Of a DNA stretch of 64,000 nt, positions 15,064-23,106 are shown piece by piece. A program made the translations under genes and the position numbers. Below the pieces are notes generated by a model. It ran no database searches. It had not been told where the DNA came from and worked only from the letters and a program-made list of their open reading frames with translations. Within the stretch, counting starts at the first letter, position 1; each line of letters opens with the position of its first letter. The DNA is from Thermoleophilia bacterium (lineage in GTDB: Bacteria > Actinomycetota > Thermoleophilia > Gaiellales > Gaiellaceae). The stretch spans positions 147,936 to 211,935 of the forward strand of contig JADLFG010000015.1 of the NCBI GenBank assembly GCA_020845695.1. The letters run 5' to 3'.

Positions 15064-16878
15064 TCACTGGACGGGGCCGGCATTCAGCCACCAGGTCAGG
15101 AGCGCCTTGAAGTTCTCGTTCGTGCGGTACGCGTAGCCGGCGATATTCAGGAGCTCGTTTGCCCACACCATCGTCGGGCGCCCCTCGGTGTCCGTGTAGC
15201 AGACGAGACGGCCGGCCTGCTGGTCGCCCTGCGAGTAGGTGCCCTCGGCGATCGCGTCGTCGGCGCAGATCCCCTGGTCGCGGGTGGCGCCCGCCCCCTT
15301 GACCCAGCGGAAGTAGTAGTCGTACATCCGCTTGCGGCTGTCGAACTGGTCGTACCAGACCCTCACCGGGCCCCTCGTCGTGCAGTAGACCCCGGCGATC
15401 GCGTGCGCAGGCTTGTCCGCCTCGGCCTCGCGCTCGCAGGTCTTGGCGATCGCCGGCGGTACGTGGCTGAGCAGGAGCCGCTCGGCCTCGTCGGGGAAGA
15501 CGTCCTCGGTCCCGGTCGTCACGCCGGTTTCCGTCTGCCCCGTCTCCGTCGTCGGTGGGGCCTCGGTCGTCGGTGGGGCCTCGGTCGTCGGTGGGGCCTC
15601 CGTCGTCGGTGGGGCCTCGGTCGTCGGTGGGGCCTCGGTCGTCGGTGGGGCCTCCGTCGTCGTCGGCTCCGTGACCGCCGTCGAGCTCACGTCGGTGACG
15701 ACGGTCGCGCCGGTCTCGGCAGTCACGGTCGGGGGAGCCACGGCGGTCGTGCCACCGTCCCCGCCACCGCCGACCGAGAGGCCAACGCCGAGCCCGATCG
15801 CAACCAGCGCGACCGCGCCCGCCCCGGCGACCGCGAGGCGATTCCGCCACCAGGGAGCGGCCGCAGACCCGGGCGAGCCGGTCGGAAGCGCCCCGGGCCC
15901 CGTGGGCGGCACGCCGCCGGCCGTCGGCACGGTACCCGCGACCGTCGCCCCGGCGCCTGCCTGGACCGTCGGGCCCGCGCCCGGCACCGTGGCAGCGGTG
16001 CCCGCCTGGACGGTGGGAGCCGACAACGGCCGCCCCTCGACGGCGGCGCGGGCAGCGGCGATCGCCCCGCGACACGTCTGGTAGCGGTCGTCGGGGCTCT
16101 TCGCGAGCGCGGTCGCGATCACCGTGTCGAGGGCCGGCGGCAGCTCCGGACGCTTCGCGACCACCGACGGCGGCGGCTCGTTCAGGTGCGCGTAGAGCAT
16201 CGCCACCTCGGAGTCCTTCTCGTACGGGAGCGCCCCCGCCAGGCACTGGTAGAGGACGCAGCCGAGCGCGTACACGTCGGCGCGGCCGTCGACCGGCTTG
16301 CCCTCGATCTGCTCGGGCGCCGCGTAGTCCATCGTGCCGACGAAGAAGCCGGTACGGGTCAGGCCGCTGCGACTCTGAGCGTGCTTCGCGATCCCGAAGT
16401 CGGTCAGGTAGGCGTGCTCGAGATCGCCTTCCTCGGCGATCAGCACGTTCGCGGGCTTGACGTCGCGGTGCACCATGCCGCGGCTGTGGGCCGCGTCGAG
16501 CGCCGCCGCGACTTGCCCCAGGATCGCCAGCGCCCGGCCGGGCTCGAGGCGGCCGTCACGGGCGAGCAGGGCGTGCAGGTCGGTGCCCTCCACGTAGCGC
16601 ATGGCGATGTAGAGGATGCCCTCCGCCTCGCCGGCCTCGTAGATCGGGACGACGTTCGGATGCTCGAGCTTGGCCGCCGTGCGCCACTCCTGCTCGAACC
16701 GCTCCCGGAAGCCCGCGTCGGCGACGAGCTCGGGAGCGAGCACCTTGACCGCCACCTTGCGCCCGTAGCGAAGCTGCTCCGCGAGGTAGACGACGCCCAT
16801 ACCGCCCCGGCCGAGCAACGACTCGATCCGGAAGCCGGCGAGCTCGCTGCCGATGCGGGTCTCGTCCCTGCCGCTCAT
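15064..16878 (-). CDS. PknB-type Ser/Thr protein kinase with four-cysteine outer domain
   Basis: A 604-residue single-pass receptor kinase. The kinase domain at about 15-280 has the G-loop GRGGMGVV (23-30), K45, HRDVKPAN with D139, DFG 160-162 and APE 187-189. Threonines in the activation segment (T175, T182) are candidates for autophosphorylation. A Pro/Thr/Ala linker leads to the membrane helix at about 347-369. The stalk holds TTEAPP repeats (408-443). The outer domain at 467-604 has C481, C499, C538 and C560 and is the same domain as in the two FHA receptors. It is not built of PASTA repeats. It sits within the FHA operon, so the neighbouring FHA proteins are its likely readers or substrates. 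A hexamer TACAAC lies 9 bp before the ATG. Confidence 0.93.
   Translation of the reverse strand: MSGRDETRIGSELAGFRIESLLGRGGMGVVYLAEQLRYGRKVAVKVLAPELVADAGFRERFEQEWRTAAKLEHPNVVPIYEAGEAEGILYIAMRYVEGTDLHALLARDGRLEPGRALAILGQVAAALDAAHSRGMVHRDVKPANVLIAEEGDLEHAYLTDFGIAKHAQSRSGLTRTGFFVGTMDYAAPEQIEGKPVDGRADVYALGCVLYQCLAGALPYEKDSEVAMLYAHLNEPPPSVVAKRPELPPALDTVIATALAKSPDDRYQTCRGAIAAARAAVEGRPLSAPTVQAGTAATVPGAGPTVQAGAGATVAGTVPTAGGVPPTGPGALPTGSPGSAAAPWWRNRLAVAGAGAVALVAIGLGVGLSVGGGGDGGTTAVAPPTVTAETGATVVTDVSSTAVTEPTTTEAPPTTEAPPTTEAPPTTEAPPTTEAPPTTEAPPTTETGQTETGVTTGTEDVFPDEAERLLLSHVPPAIAKTCEREAEADKPAHAIAGVYCTTRGPVRVWYDQFDSRKRMYDYYFRWVKGAGATRDQGICADDAIAEGTYSQGDQQAGRLVCYTDTEGRPTMVWANELLNIAGYAYRTNENFKALLTWWLNAGPVQ
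15548..15655 (-). repeat. Six 18-bp tandem repeats encoding TTEAPP
   Basis: Six copies of an 18-bp unit (GTCGTCGGTGGGGCCTCG with C/G variation at the end) encode the stalk of the kinase. The sequence differs from the 21-bp repeats of the FHA receptors although the encoded motif is similar. Confidence 0.9.
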
Positions 16879-16924
16879 CGCAGACGTGTTGTATCGCGCC
16901 CCGTCCGGGAAGGGAAGGGCGCCG

Positions 16925-18022
16925 TCACGAGCGCGCGCCGCCGGGCCGGATCACGAGGTCGTCGAAGCGGATCTCGGCGGGCCCGGCCACGAACACCCCG
17001 GCCCGCCCGCGCGGCGCGCGCGCGGCCGCCGAAGCCACCTGCTCGCCGTCGACGGCCAGCCGCAGCTCGCCGCCGCCGCAGCTCGCCTCGAGCTCGTAGC
17101 GCCGGGCACCCGGGCGGATCGCCCGGTGGGAGACCCACTGCCCGTTCCCGGAGAGGACGGTGAGAACGCCGGCCCTCGCCTCGAGCAGCGCGTACGTGCC
17201 GTTGGCGCCGACCGTGGCGGCGAGGAACGCGCCCTGGTCGCGGTAGGCGCAGACGATCCCGAAGCCGGCGTTCTCGGTCCGCGAGGGGTTGAGAGCCGTC
17301 ACCCGAACGGTCGGGGCTCGCACGGCCCGCGGGCCGACGGCGGTGGCGTAGAAGGTGGAGCTCTTGACGCGCACGGCGAGCCGGCCGCCCACGTACGCTG
17401 CCGTGGCCCCTTCGTCGTCAAAGGTCTCGAAGCCGCTCCCGGGGTCGGAGAAGTGCTCGACGATCGCGGCCGGAGCGGCGGCCTCCGCGGCTGTGGACGC
17501 CAGCGCGGGCTCGTCGGGCCCGGCGGCCGGGGTTGCGGCGGCCGTCTCCGTGGCGGGCCCGGCCGCGGGCGTCAGCTCGGCCGGCTGCGCCAAAGGCTCC
17601 GGCGCGGCCGCGACGGGCGGCCCGTCCCCGCCACCGAGCACTCCGGCGATCGCAAGCGCCGCGCCAGCCACGACGAGACCCGCTCCGACCGCGCCGACGG
17701 CGACGAGCCTCCGGCGCTGCCGGCTCGACGCGACCTGCGCGGCGGCCACGTCGATGAACGTGTCGCCGAAGCAGAGGCGCTCGCCGCCGTGCAGCTCGAC
17801 CGGGTGGCGGATCCGCCTTCCGTTCACGAACGTGCCGCTGCGCGTGCCGAGATCCTCGATGCGATACCCGCCCGGGACGGCGACAAGGACGGCGTGGCGC
17901 GGCTCGACCTCCCCGTCGCGCAGGACGAGCCCGCAGGAGCGGTCGCTCCCGACGAGGAAGCGCTCGCCCGCGATCCTGACGACCCGGCCGGCACCGGCGC
18001 CGGTGAGAACGCGCAGCCACAT
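16925..18022 (-). CDS. Degenerate FHA domain - membrane segment - LamG-like domain
   Basis: A 365-residue single-pass protein and the first gene of the FHA/kinase operon. The N-terminal 95 residues have the FHA fold pattern, but three phosphate-contacting positions are changed. GR becomes GS (25-26), the serine of S-x2-H becomes E40, and the Asn of GSTNGT becomes serine (GTRSGT). Phosphothreonine binding is therefore doubtful. The membrane helix is at about 107-129. The outer domain (about 190-360) is LamG-like: EHFSDPGSGFETF, GFGIVCAYRDQGAF, GTYALLEARAG, GNGQW, GPAEIRFDD. It is clearly related to the C-terminus of the lipoprotein at 3809-5455. A -10-like TAGACT lies 12 bp before the ATG at 18022. 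Confidence 0.85.
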   Translation of the reverse strand: MWLRVLTGAGAGRVVRIAGERFLVGSDRSCGLVLRDGEVEPRHAVLVAVPGGYRIEDLGTRSGTFVNGRRIRHPVELHGGERLCFGDTFIDVAAAQVASSRQRRRLVAVGAVGAGLVVAGAALAIAGVLGGGDGPPVAAAPEPLAQPAELTPAAGPATETAAATPAAGPDEPALASTAAEAAAPAAIVEHFSDPGSGFETFDDEGATAAYVGGRLAVRVKSSTFYATAVGPRAVRAPTVRVTALNPSRTENAGFGIVCAYRDQGAFLAATVGANGTYALLEARAGVLTVLSGNGQWVSHRAIRPGARRYELEASCGGGELRLAVDGEQVASAAARAPRGRAGVFVAGPAEIRFDDLVIRPGGARS

Positions 18023-18075
18023 GTCGCGGAGCCGAGTCTAGTCACCGGTCCTGTCGGCGCCCGCCGGCGCGCGGG

Positions 18076-20688
18076 CTAGCCGCCGACGGCGACCGCGACC
18101 ACGCCGCGCTGGGCCAGCGCCGCCTGGGCGGCGGCGAGGCGCGCGAGCGGAACACGGTAGGGCGAGCAGGAGACGTAGTCGAGGCCGAGCCCGTGGCAGA
18201 ACTCGACCGAGCGGGGATCGCCACCGTGCTCGCCGCAGATCCCGAGCTTCACGTCGGGCTTCGCCGTCCGGGCGCGCTCGACCGCGATCCGCATCAGGTC
18301 GCCGACCCCGTCCGTGTCCAGCGTCTCGAACGGGTTCGCGGCGAGCACCCGGTCGTCGAGATAGCGGGTCAGGAACTTCCCCTCGGCGTCGTCACGGGAG
18401 AACCCGAGCGTCGTCTGGGTGAGGTCGTTCGTGCCGAAGCTGAAGAAGTCCGCGACCCCGGCGATCTCGCCGGCCCGCACGCACGCGCGCGGCAGCTCGA
18501 TCATCGTGCCGACCCGGTAGGAGATCTCGCGGTCGGCCCGCTCGAGCTCGGCTGCGGCCGTGTCCAGCGTCAGCTCCCGCAGTCGCCTGAGCTCCTCGGC
18601 GAAGCCGACGAGCGGGTGCATGATCTCGACGAGCGGAGCCGAGCCGGTGCGCTCCTCGACCACCAGGGCTGCCCGTACGATCGCCCGCACCTGCATCTCG
18701 TAGATCTCCGGGTAGAGCAGGCCGAGCCGGCAGCCACGGGTCCCGAGCATCGGGTTCGCCTCCCGGAGCGAGCGGATCCGGGCGGCCATCTCGGGCGTCT
18801 CGGCCTGGTCGAGCGGGGGCAGGAACTCGTGCAACGGCGGGTCGAGCAGCCGGATCGTCACGGGCAGGCCCGCCATCGCCTCGAAGATCCCCTCGAAATC
18901 GGCCTGCTGGAAGGGGAGCAGCCGCTCGAGCGCGCGACGCCGCTCGTCCTCGGAACGGGCCATGATCATCTGCCGCACGAGCGGCAGACGCTCCTCGGCC
19001 ATGAACATGTGCTCGGTGCGGCAGAGTCCGATCCCCTCGGCGCCGAGCTCGCGCGCCTTCGCCGCGTCCTCCGGCGTGTCCGCGTTCGCGCGCACGCGGA
19101 GCTGGCGGACGCCGTCGGCCCACGCGAGCACCGTCTCGAAGTTCTCGTCCATCTCCGGCGGCACGAGCGGCACCTCGCCGGGGATCACGCGGCCCGTGCT
19201 GCCGTCGATCGTGAGCACGTCCCCCTCGCGGAAGACGCGGCCGGCGATCGTTGCCTGTCCCGGCTCGAGCGTCAGCGCGTCGCAGCCCGTCACGGCCGGC
19301 TTGCCCATCCCGCGTGCGACGACGGCCGCGTGCGACGTCATGCCGCCGTGAGCGGTGAGGACGCCTCGGGCCCAGATCAGGCCGTGGATGTCGTCCGGGG
19401 TCGTCTCCCAGCGCACGAGCAGGACGTCCTCGCCCGCACGGCCGCGCTCCTCGGCCGTGTCGGCGTCGAACACGACGAGTCCGGTGGCGGCACCGGGGGA
19501 CGCGTTCAGGCCCTCGGCGATCACCTCGACCTCGGCTTCCGGGTCGATCATCGGGTGGAGGAGCTGGTCGAGCTGCCCCGGGTCGATCCGGGCGACCGCC
19601 TCCTCGCGGGAGATCAGGCCCTCGCCGGCCATATCGACGGCGATCCGCAGCGCCGCCCGGGCGGTGCGCTTCCCGGTCCGGGTCTGGAGCAGGTAGAGCC
19701 TCCCCTCCTCGACCGTGAACTCGATGTCCTGCATCTCGCGGAAGTGGCGCTCGAGGCGCTCGAGCGTCGCGACCAGCTCCGCGTACGCCTCCGGCAGGAG
19801 CTCGGCCATCCGCTCGATCGGCTCAGGCGTCCGCGCCCCGGAGACCACGTCCTCGCCCTGGGCGTTGACGAGGAACTCCCCGAACAGGCGCGGCTCGCCC
19901 GTCGCCGAGTCACGGGTGAAGGCGACGCCCGTTCCGGACGTGGCCCCCTTGTTGCCGAACACCATCTGAACGACGTTGGCGGCGGTGCCGAGGTCGTCCG
20001 GGATCCCGTTCGCGCGCCGGTAGACCTGAGCGCGCGGCGTGTCCCACGAGTCGAAGACGGCCCTGACCGCGCGCAGGAGCTGGTCACGCGGGTCGTGCGG
20101 GAACGGCCGGCCGGTGGCGTCGGCGTAGATCCGCTCGAAGCGCCCGGCGAGCTCGGCCAGGTCGCCCGCGTCGAGCTCGACGTCGTTGCGCACGCCGCGG
20201 TCGCCCTTCAGCCGCGAGAGCTCCCGCTCGAAGAGCTGGCCGTCGATGCCCTCGACCACCTCCCCGTACATCTGCACGAGCCGCCGGTACGCGTCGGCGG
20301 CGAAGCGCGGGTTCCCCGTCGCCTTGCCGAGCGCGACCGCGGTCTCCGCGTTCAGGCCGAGGTTGAGGATCGTGTCCATCATCCCCGGCATCGAGATCGC
20401 GGCACCGGAGCGAACCGACACGAGCAGCGGGTCCTCCGGGTCGCCGAAGCGCTTGCCGGTCTCGGCCTCGAGGCGCGCGACGTGCTCGTCGATCTCCGCT
20501 GCCGCCCCGGCCGGGAGCTCCCCGCCCGAGCGCATGTACGCGACGCATGCCTCCGTCGTGACGACGAAGCCGGAGGGAACCGGGATCCCGAGCGCGCGCA
20601 TCTGCGCGAGCCCCGCGCCCTTGCCCCCGAGGAGTTCCCGTCCGACCCCGGCGGCGTCGCCGTAGTTGTGCACGTAACGGTCTGTCAT
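18076..20688 (-). CDS. ppdK: Pyruvate, phosphate dikinase
   Basis: An 870-residue enzyme that interconverts pyruvate + ATP + phosphate and phosphoenolpyruvate + AMP + pyrophosphate. The ATP-grasp N-terminus starts VHNYGDAAGVGRELLGGKGAGLAQM. The swivelling phosphohistidine domain has GGMTSHAAVVARGMGKP with the catalytic histidine; the threonine next to it is the target of PPDK regulatory proteins. The PEP-binding barrel has IGLCRTEHMF, ANPMLGTRG and DFFSFGTNDLTQTTLG. ATG 20688 is chosen because the true N-terminus (MTDRYVHNYG) starts there and TAGAGT lies 7 bp upstream. The gene for its bifunctional regulator, ppsR, is 1.6 kb away on the same strand. Confidence 0.96.
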   Translation of the reverse strand: MTDRYVHNYGDAAGVGRELLGGKGAGLAQMRALGIPVPSGFVVTTEACVAYMRSGGELPAGAAAEIDEHVARLEAETGKRFGDPEDPLLVSVRSGAAISMPGMMDTILNLGLNAETAVALGKATGNPRFAADAYRRLVQMYGEVVEGIDGQLFERELSRLKGDRGVRNDVELDAGDLAELAGRFERIYADATGRPFPHDPRDQLLRAVRAVFDSWDTPRAQVYRRANGIPDDLGTAANVVQMVFGNKGATSGTGVAFTRDSATGEPRLFGEFLVNAQGEDVVSGARTPEPIERMAELLPEAYAELVATLERLERHFREMQDIEFTVEEGRLYLLQTRTGKRTARAALRIAVDMAGEGLISREEAVARIDPGQLDQLLHPMIDPEAEVEVIAEGLNASPGAATGLVVFDADTAEERGRAGEDVLLVRWETTPDDIHGLIWARGVLTAHGGMTSHAAVVARGMGKPAVTGCDALTLEPGQATIAGRVFREGDVLTIDGSTGRVIPGEVPLVPPEMDENFETVLAWADGVRQLRVRANADTPEDAAKARELGAEGIGLCRTEHMFMAEERLPLVRQMIMARSEDERRRALERLLPFQQADFEGIFEAMAGLPVTIRLLDPPLHEFLPPLDQAETPEMAARIRSLREANPMLGTRGCRLGLLYPEIYEMQVRAIVRAALVVEERTGSAPLVEIMHPLVGFAEELRRLRELTLDTAAAELERADREISYRVGTMIELPRACVRAGEIAGVADFFSFGTNDLTQTTLGFSRDDAEGKFLTRYLDDRVLAANPFETLDTDGVGDLMRIAVERARTAKPDVKLGICGEHGGDPRSVEFCHGLGLDYVSCSPYRVPLARLAAAQAALAQRGVVAVAVGG

Positions 20689-20695
20689 CGACCCG

Positions 20696-20701
20696 ACTCT
20701 A
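20696..20701 (-). promoter_or_regulatory. -10 element of ppdK (leaderless geometry)
   Basis: TAGAGT on the minus strand ends 7 bp before the ATG. No Shine-Dalgarno is present. Confidence 0.5.
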
Positions 20702-20812
20702 CCGCGGGGGCGGGCGGCCGCGACGCCCGATCGGATCACCCGTTCGGGCGAGGCCGGAGCGGGAACCTTCGAGCGGCGGCCGCGGTCCGAGCTGCAACGA
20801 AAGGAGCTGACG

Positions 20813-21817
20813 ATGAGAACGCAGATGACCCGGAAGAGGAAGGCCATGGCCGCGACGCTCGCGCTCCTGCTCGCGCTCGGGGCGGCCACCCTCGCCGTCG
20901 CCTGCTCGGGCGGCGACGGCGAGTCGAGGAGCGCGGCGACCGTTGCGGAGTTGGAGGTCTTCGCCGGAGCCGAGCCGTCGCCCACCGCCGCCGAGGAGCC
21001 GTCCATGGAGGACGCCGGCGGCGATCGCGGCGAGTACGCCGAGGCCGCCCCCGCGGAGATGCCGGTCGCGGAGCTCGCCGACCTGCCCGAGCTGCCGGCG
21101 GGCGGGCCGCGCGTGATCCAGACCGCGTCGTTGACGCTCGCGGTCGATCGCGGCGAGTTCGAGGAGGCGATCGACCGTGCACGGACGATCGCGGCCGGGC
21201 TCGGCGGCTTCGTGACGAGCTCGTCGGCAAGCCAGGGCCCGGATGAGCGTCTCGTCCGCGGCACCCTCGTGATCCGCGTCCCCTCGCGCGCCTACGCGCA
21301 GGCGATGTCGCAGCTCGCGAGACTCGGCACCGTCAAGGGTCGCGAGGAGGCGGGCCAGGACGTCTCCCAGCAGTACGTCGACCTCGAGGCGCGCGAGCGC
21401 CATCTCGAGGCTCTCGAGCGCCAGCTTCTCACCTTCCTCGGCCAGACGCAGACGATCGCCGACGCGCTCGTCGTGCAGGATCGCCTGAACCAGGTGCAGC
21501 TTCAGCTCGAGGAGATCCGGGGCCAACTTCGCTACCTCGACGATCAGACCTCGTTCTCGACCATCAGCCTGACCGTCGCCGAGCGGGGCACGCCCGCCGT
21601 CGCCCCGAAGGACGGCGGCTGGCGCCTCGGCGACGCCTGGGAATCCGCCGTCGACGGCTTCTTGAAGGTGATCGGCGGCGTCTTCGTCGGCCTGGCCACC
21701 GCCGGCCCGGTGCTCGCGGGCCTCGCCGTCGCGTTCCTCGTCTGGCGGATCGTCCGCCGCCGCCGCCGCAGCAGCGTCGAGCCGCCTGCCCGACCCTCCG
21801 AGCCCGCGACGTCGTAG
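20813..21817 (+). CDS. DUF4349 lipoprotein with C-terminal membrane helix
   Basis: A 334-residue envelope protein. The signal sequence ATLALLLALGAATLAVAC ends in a lipobox-like cysteine. An acidic Ala/Glu/Pro linker follows. The DUF4349 domain at about 95-265 includes RVIQTASLTLAV, GGFVTSSSAS, GTLVIRVPSRAYAQAM and a coiled coil (QQYVDLEARERHLEALERQL). A membrane helix lies near 290-312, followed by an Arg-rich inner tail. Function unknown. Shine-Dalgarno AAAGGAG upstream of ATG 20813. It is divergent from ppdK across a 124-bp spacer, and two REP elements lie just downstream. Confidence 0.88.
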   Translation: MRTQMTRKRKAMAATLALLLALGAATLAVACSGGDGESRSAATVAELEVFAGAEPSPTAAEEPSMEDAGGDRGEYAEAAPAEMPVAELADLPELPAGGPRVIQTASLTLAVDRGEFEEAIDRARTIAAGLGGFVTSSSASQGPDERLVRGTLVIRVPSRAYAQAMSQLARLGTVKGREEAGQDVSQQYVDLEARERHLEALERQLLTFLGQTQTIADALVVQDRLNQVQLQLEEIRGQLRYLDDQTSFSTISLTVAERGTPAVAPKDGGWRLGDAWESAVDGFLKVIGGVFVGLATAGPVLAGLAVAFLVWRIVRRRRRSSVEPPARPSEPATS

Positions 21818-21905
21818 ACCGGGCGCTCGCCAGGACACGACGGGGGCGGGCCGTGACCCGCCTCCGCCGTGTCCGCGGCCGGGGCCAGCCAGCCCTTCTC
21901 GCGCG

Positions 21906-21954
21906 AGATCTGAGTCCTCGCGACTCAAGGGGTCTGACCCCGGGGTCAGACCCC
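21906..21954 (+). repeat. REP element, intact copy 1
   Basis: AGATCT, then a GAGTC/GACTC hairpin (21912-21916 and 21922-21926) with a five-base loop, then AA. Two palindromes follow, GGGGTCTGACCCC at 21929-21941 and GGGGTCAGACCCC at 21942-21954. It aligns without gaps to the copies at 22035, 44105 and (minus strand) 43348. Confidence 0.9.
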
Positions 21955-22027
21955 CGGCGCCCCGATTCCGACCCCGGCCCGACCGCTCCTCCCGAGCGCG
22001 GCGACATCTGGTGGGAGGAAAGACTCG

Positions 22028-22252
22028 TCACGCAGAATCTGAGTCTCCTCGACTCAAGGGGTCTGACCCCGGGGTCTGACCCCCCACGGGGGCTCGGCGG
22101 CGCGGGGCCCGCTCGGCAAGCCAGGCGACGAGCCGCACGCCGATCCAGACCGGGGTGAAGAGCACGTAGAAGACGAACAGGCAGCCGGCGAGCAGGAGCA
22201 ACCACAGCGGCCACCAGTAGAAGGGGACGGGCGGCTTCTCGCGGGCGCTCAT
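22028..22252 (-). CDS. Small membrane protein with REP-encoded tail
   Basis: A 74-residue protein. Residues 10-45 (FYWWPLWLLLLAGCLFVFYV, then VWIGVRLVAWL) form one long or two short membrane helices. The ATG at 22252 overlaps the ppsR stop as ATGA, so it is translated as the last gene of the glyQ-glyS-ppsR group. The last 19 residues (from VGGQTPGSDP) are encoded by REP element 2 and its hairpin, and the stop is just beyond the hairpin. The original C-terminus was probably lost when the element inserted. Function unknown. Confidence 0.65.
   Translation of the reverse strand: MSAREKPPVPFYWWPLWLLLLAGCLFVFYVLFTPVWIGVRLVAWLAERAPRRRAPVGGQTPGSDPLSRGDSDSA
22035..22083 (+). repeat. REP element, intact copy 2
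   Basis: GAATCT, hairpin GAGTC (22041-22045) / GACTC (22051-22055), AA, then two GGGGTCTGACCCC units at 22058-22070 and 22071-22083. Same orientation as copy 1, 129 bp away. It encodes the tail of the small membrane protein on the other strand. Confidence 0.9.
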
Positions 22253-23106
22253 CTCGGCCGGCGCGCCTCGCGCTCCGCCGCCTCGACCCGGCGCAGCTCG
22301 ACCAGGCGTACAATTCGGTACGCGGTCTCCTCGATCGCGAGGGTGGACACCTCGATCACGGGGCAGCCGAGGCGGCGGAAGACCTGCTCGGCGTGCTCGA
22401 GCTCCTCGTAGACGTCGTCGAGCTCCGCGTACGACCGTGTTGAGCCCCGCATCTGGCGCACCCGCCGCTCGCGGATCTCGGCGAGCAGCTCAGCCCGCAG
22501 CGTGACGCCGACGACGCGGGCCGGCTCGACCTCGTACAGCTCGGCCGGGGGCTCGATTCCCTTCACGAGCGGCACGTTCGCCGCCTTGTAGCCGAGGTAG
22601 CCGAGGTAGATCGAGAGCGGCGTCTTCGACGTGCGCGAGACCCCGACGAGCACGACGTCGGCCTCCCGGAGGCGGCGAATCGACGCGCCGTCGTCGGCCT
22701 GCACCGCGAACTCGATCGCCTCGACCCGCTTGAAGTAGCTCGTGTCGAGCACCGGCAGCGCGCCCGGCTCCCCCTTCGCGGGCAGCCCCGACACGCGCGC
22801 GACCGCGTCGATCGGATGCCCGAGCAGATCGCAGTAGTGAAGCCGGTAGCGCCGGCAGAGATCGCGCATCCGGTCGCGGTAGGCCGGGTCGACGAGCGTG
22901 TAGACGACCACCGCGCGCCGGCCGCGGGCGCGCCGCGCGGCGAGCTCGATGTCCTCGGCGCAGGTGACTCGCGGATGGCGAACGACCTCGAACTCGAGCT
23001 CCGGGAACTGCACCTCGACCGCCTGCACCACCCGCGTCGCCGTCTCCCCCGTCGCGTCCGAGATCACGTGGAGCTCGACCGGGCCCGCTGGGGCGACGTC
23101 GGTCAT
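22249..23106 (-). CDS. ppsR: Pyruvate, phosphate dikinase regulatory protein (DUF299)
   Basis: A 285-residue bifunctional kinase/pyrophosphorylase. It inactivates PPDK by ADP-dependent phosphorylation of a threonine near the catalytic histidine and reactivates it by phosphorolysis. The N-terminus HVISDATGETATRVVQAVEVQFP and the P-loop-like VLVGVSRTSKTPLSIYLGYLG are diagnostic, as is the TPLSIYL-x-YLGYK-x-ANVPL run. Its ATG (23106) overlaps the glyS stop as ATGA. In other bacteria the family regulates either PPDK or PEP synthase. With ppdK 1.6 kb away, PPDK is the likely target here. Confidence 0.93.
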   Translation of the reverse strand: MTDVAPAGPVELHVISDATGETATRVVQAVEVQFPELEFEVVRHPRVTCAEDIELAARRARGRRAVVVYTLVDPAYRDRMRDLCRRYRLHYCDLLGHPIDAVARVSGLPAKGEPGALPVLDTSYFKRVEAIEFAVQADDGASIRRLREADVVLVGVSRTSKTPLSIYLGYLGYKAANVPLVKGIEPPAELYEVEPARVVGVTLRAELLAEIRERRVRQMRGSTRSYAELDDVYEELEHAEQVFRRLGCPVIEVSTLAIEETAYRIVRLVELRRVEAAEREARRPR

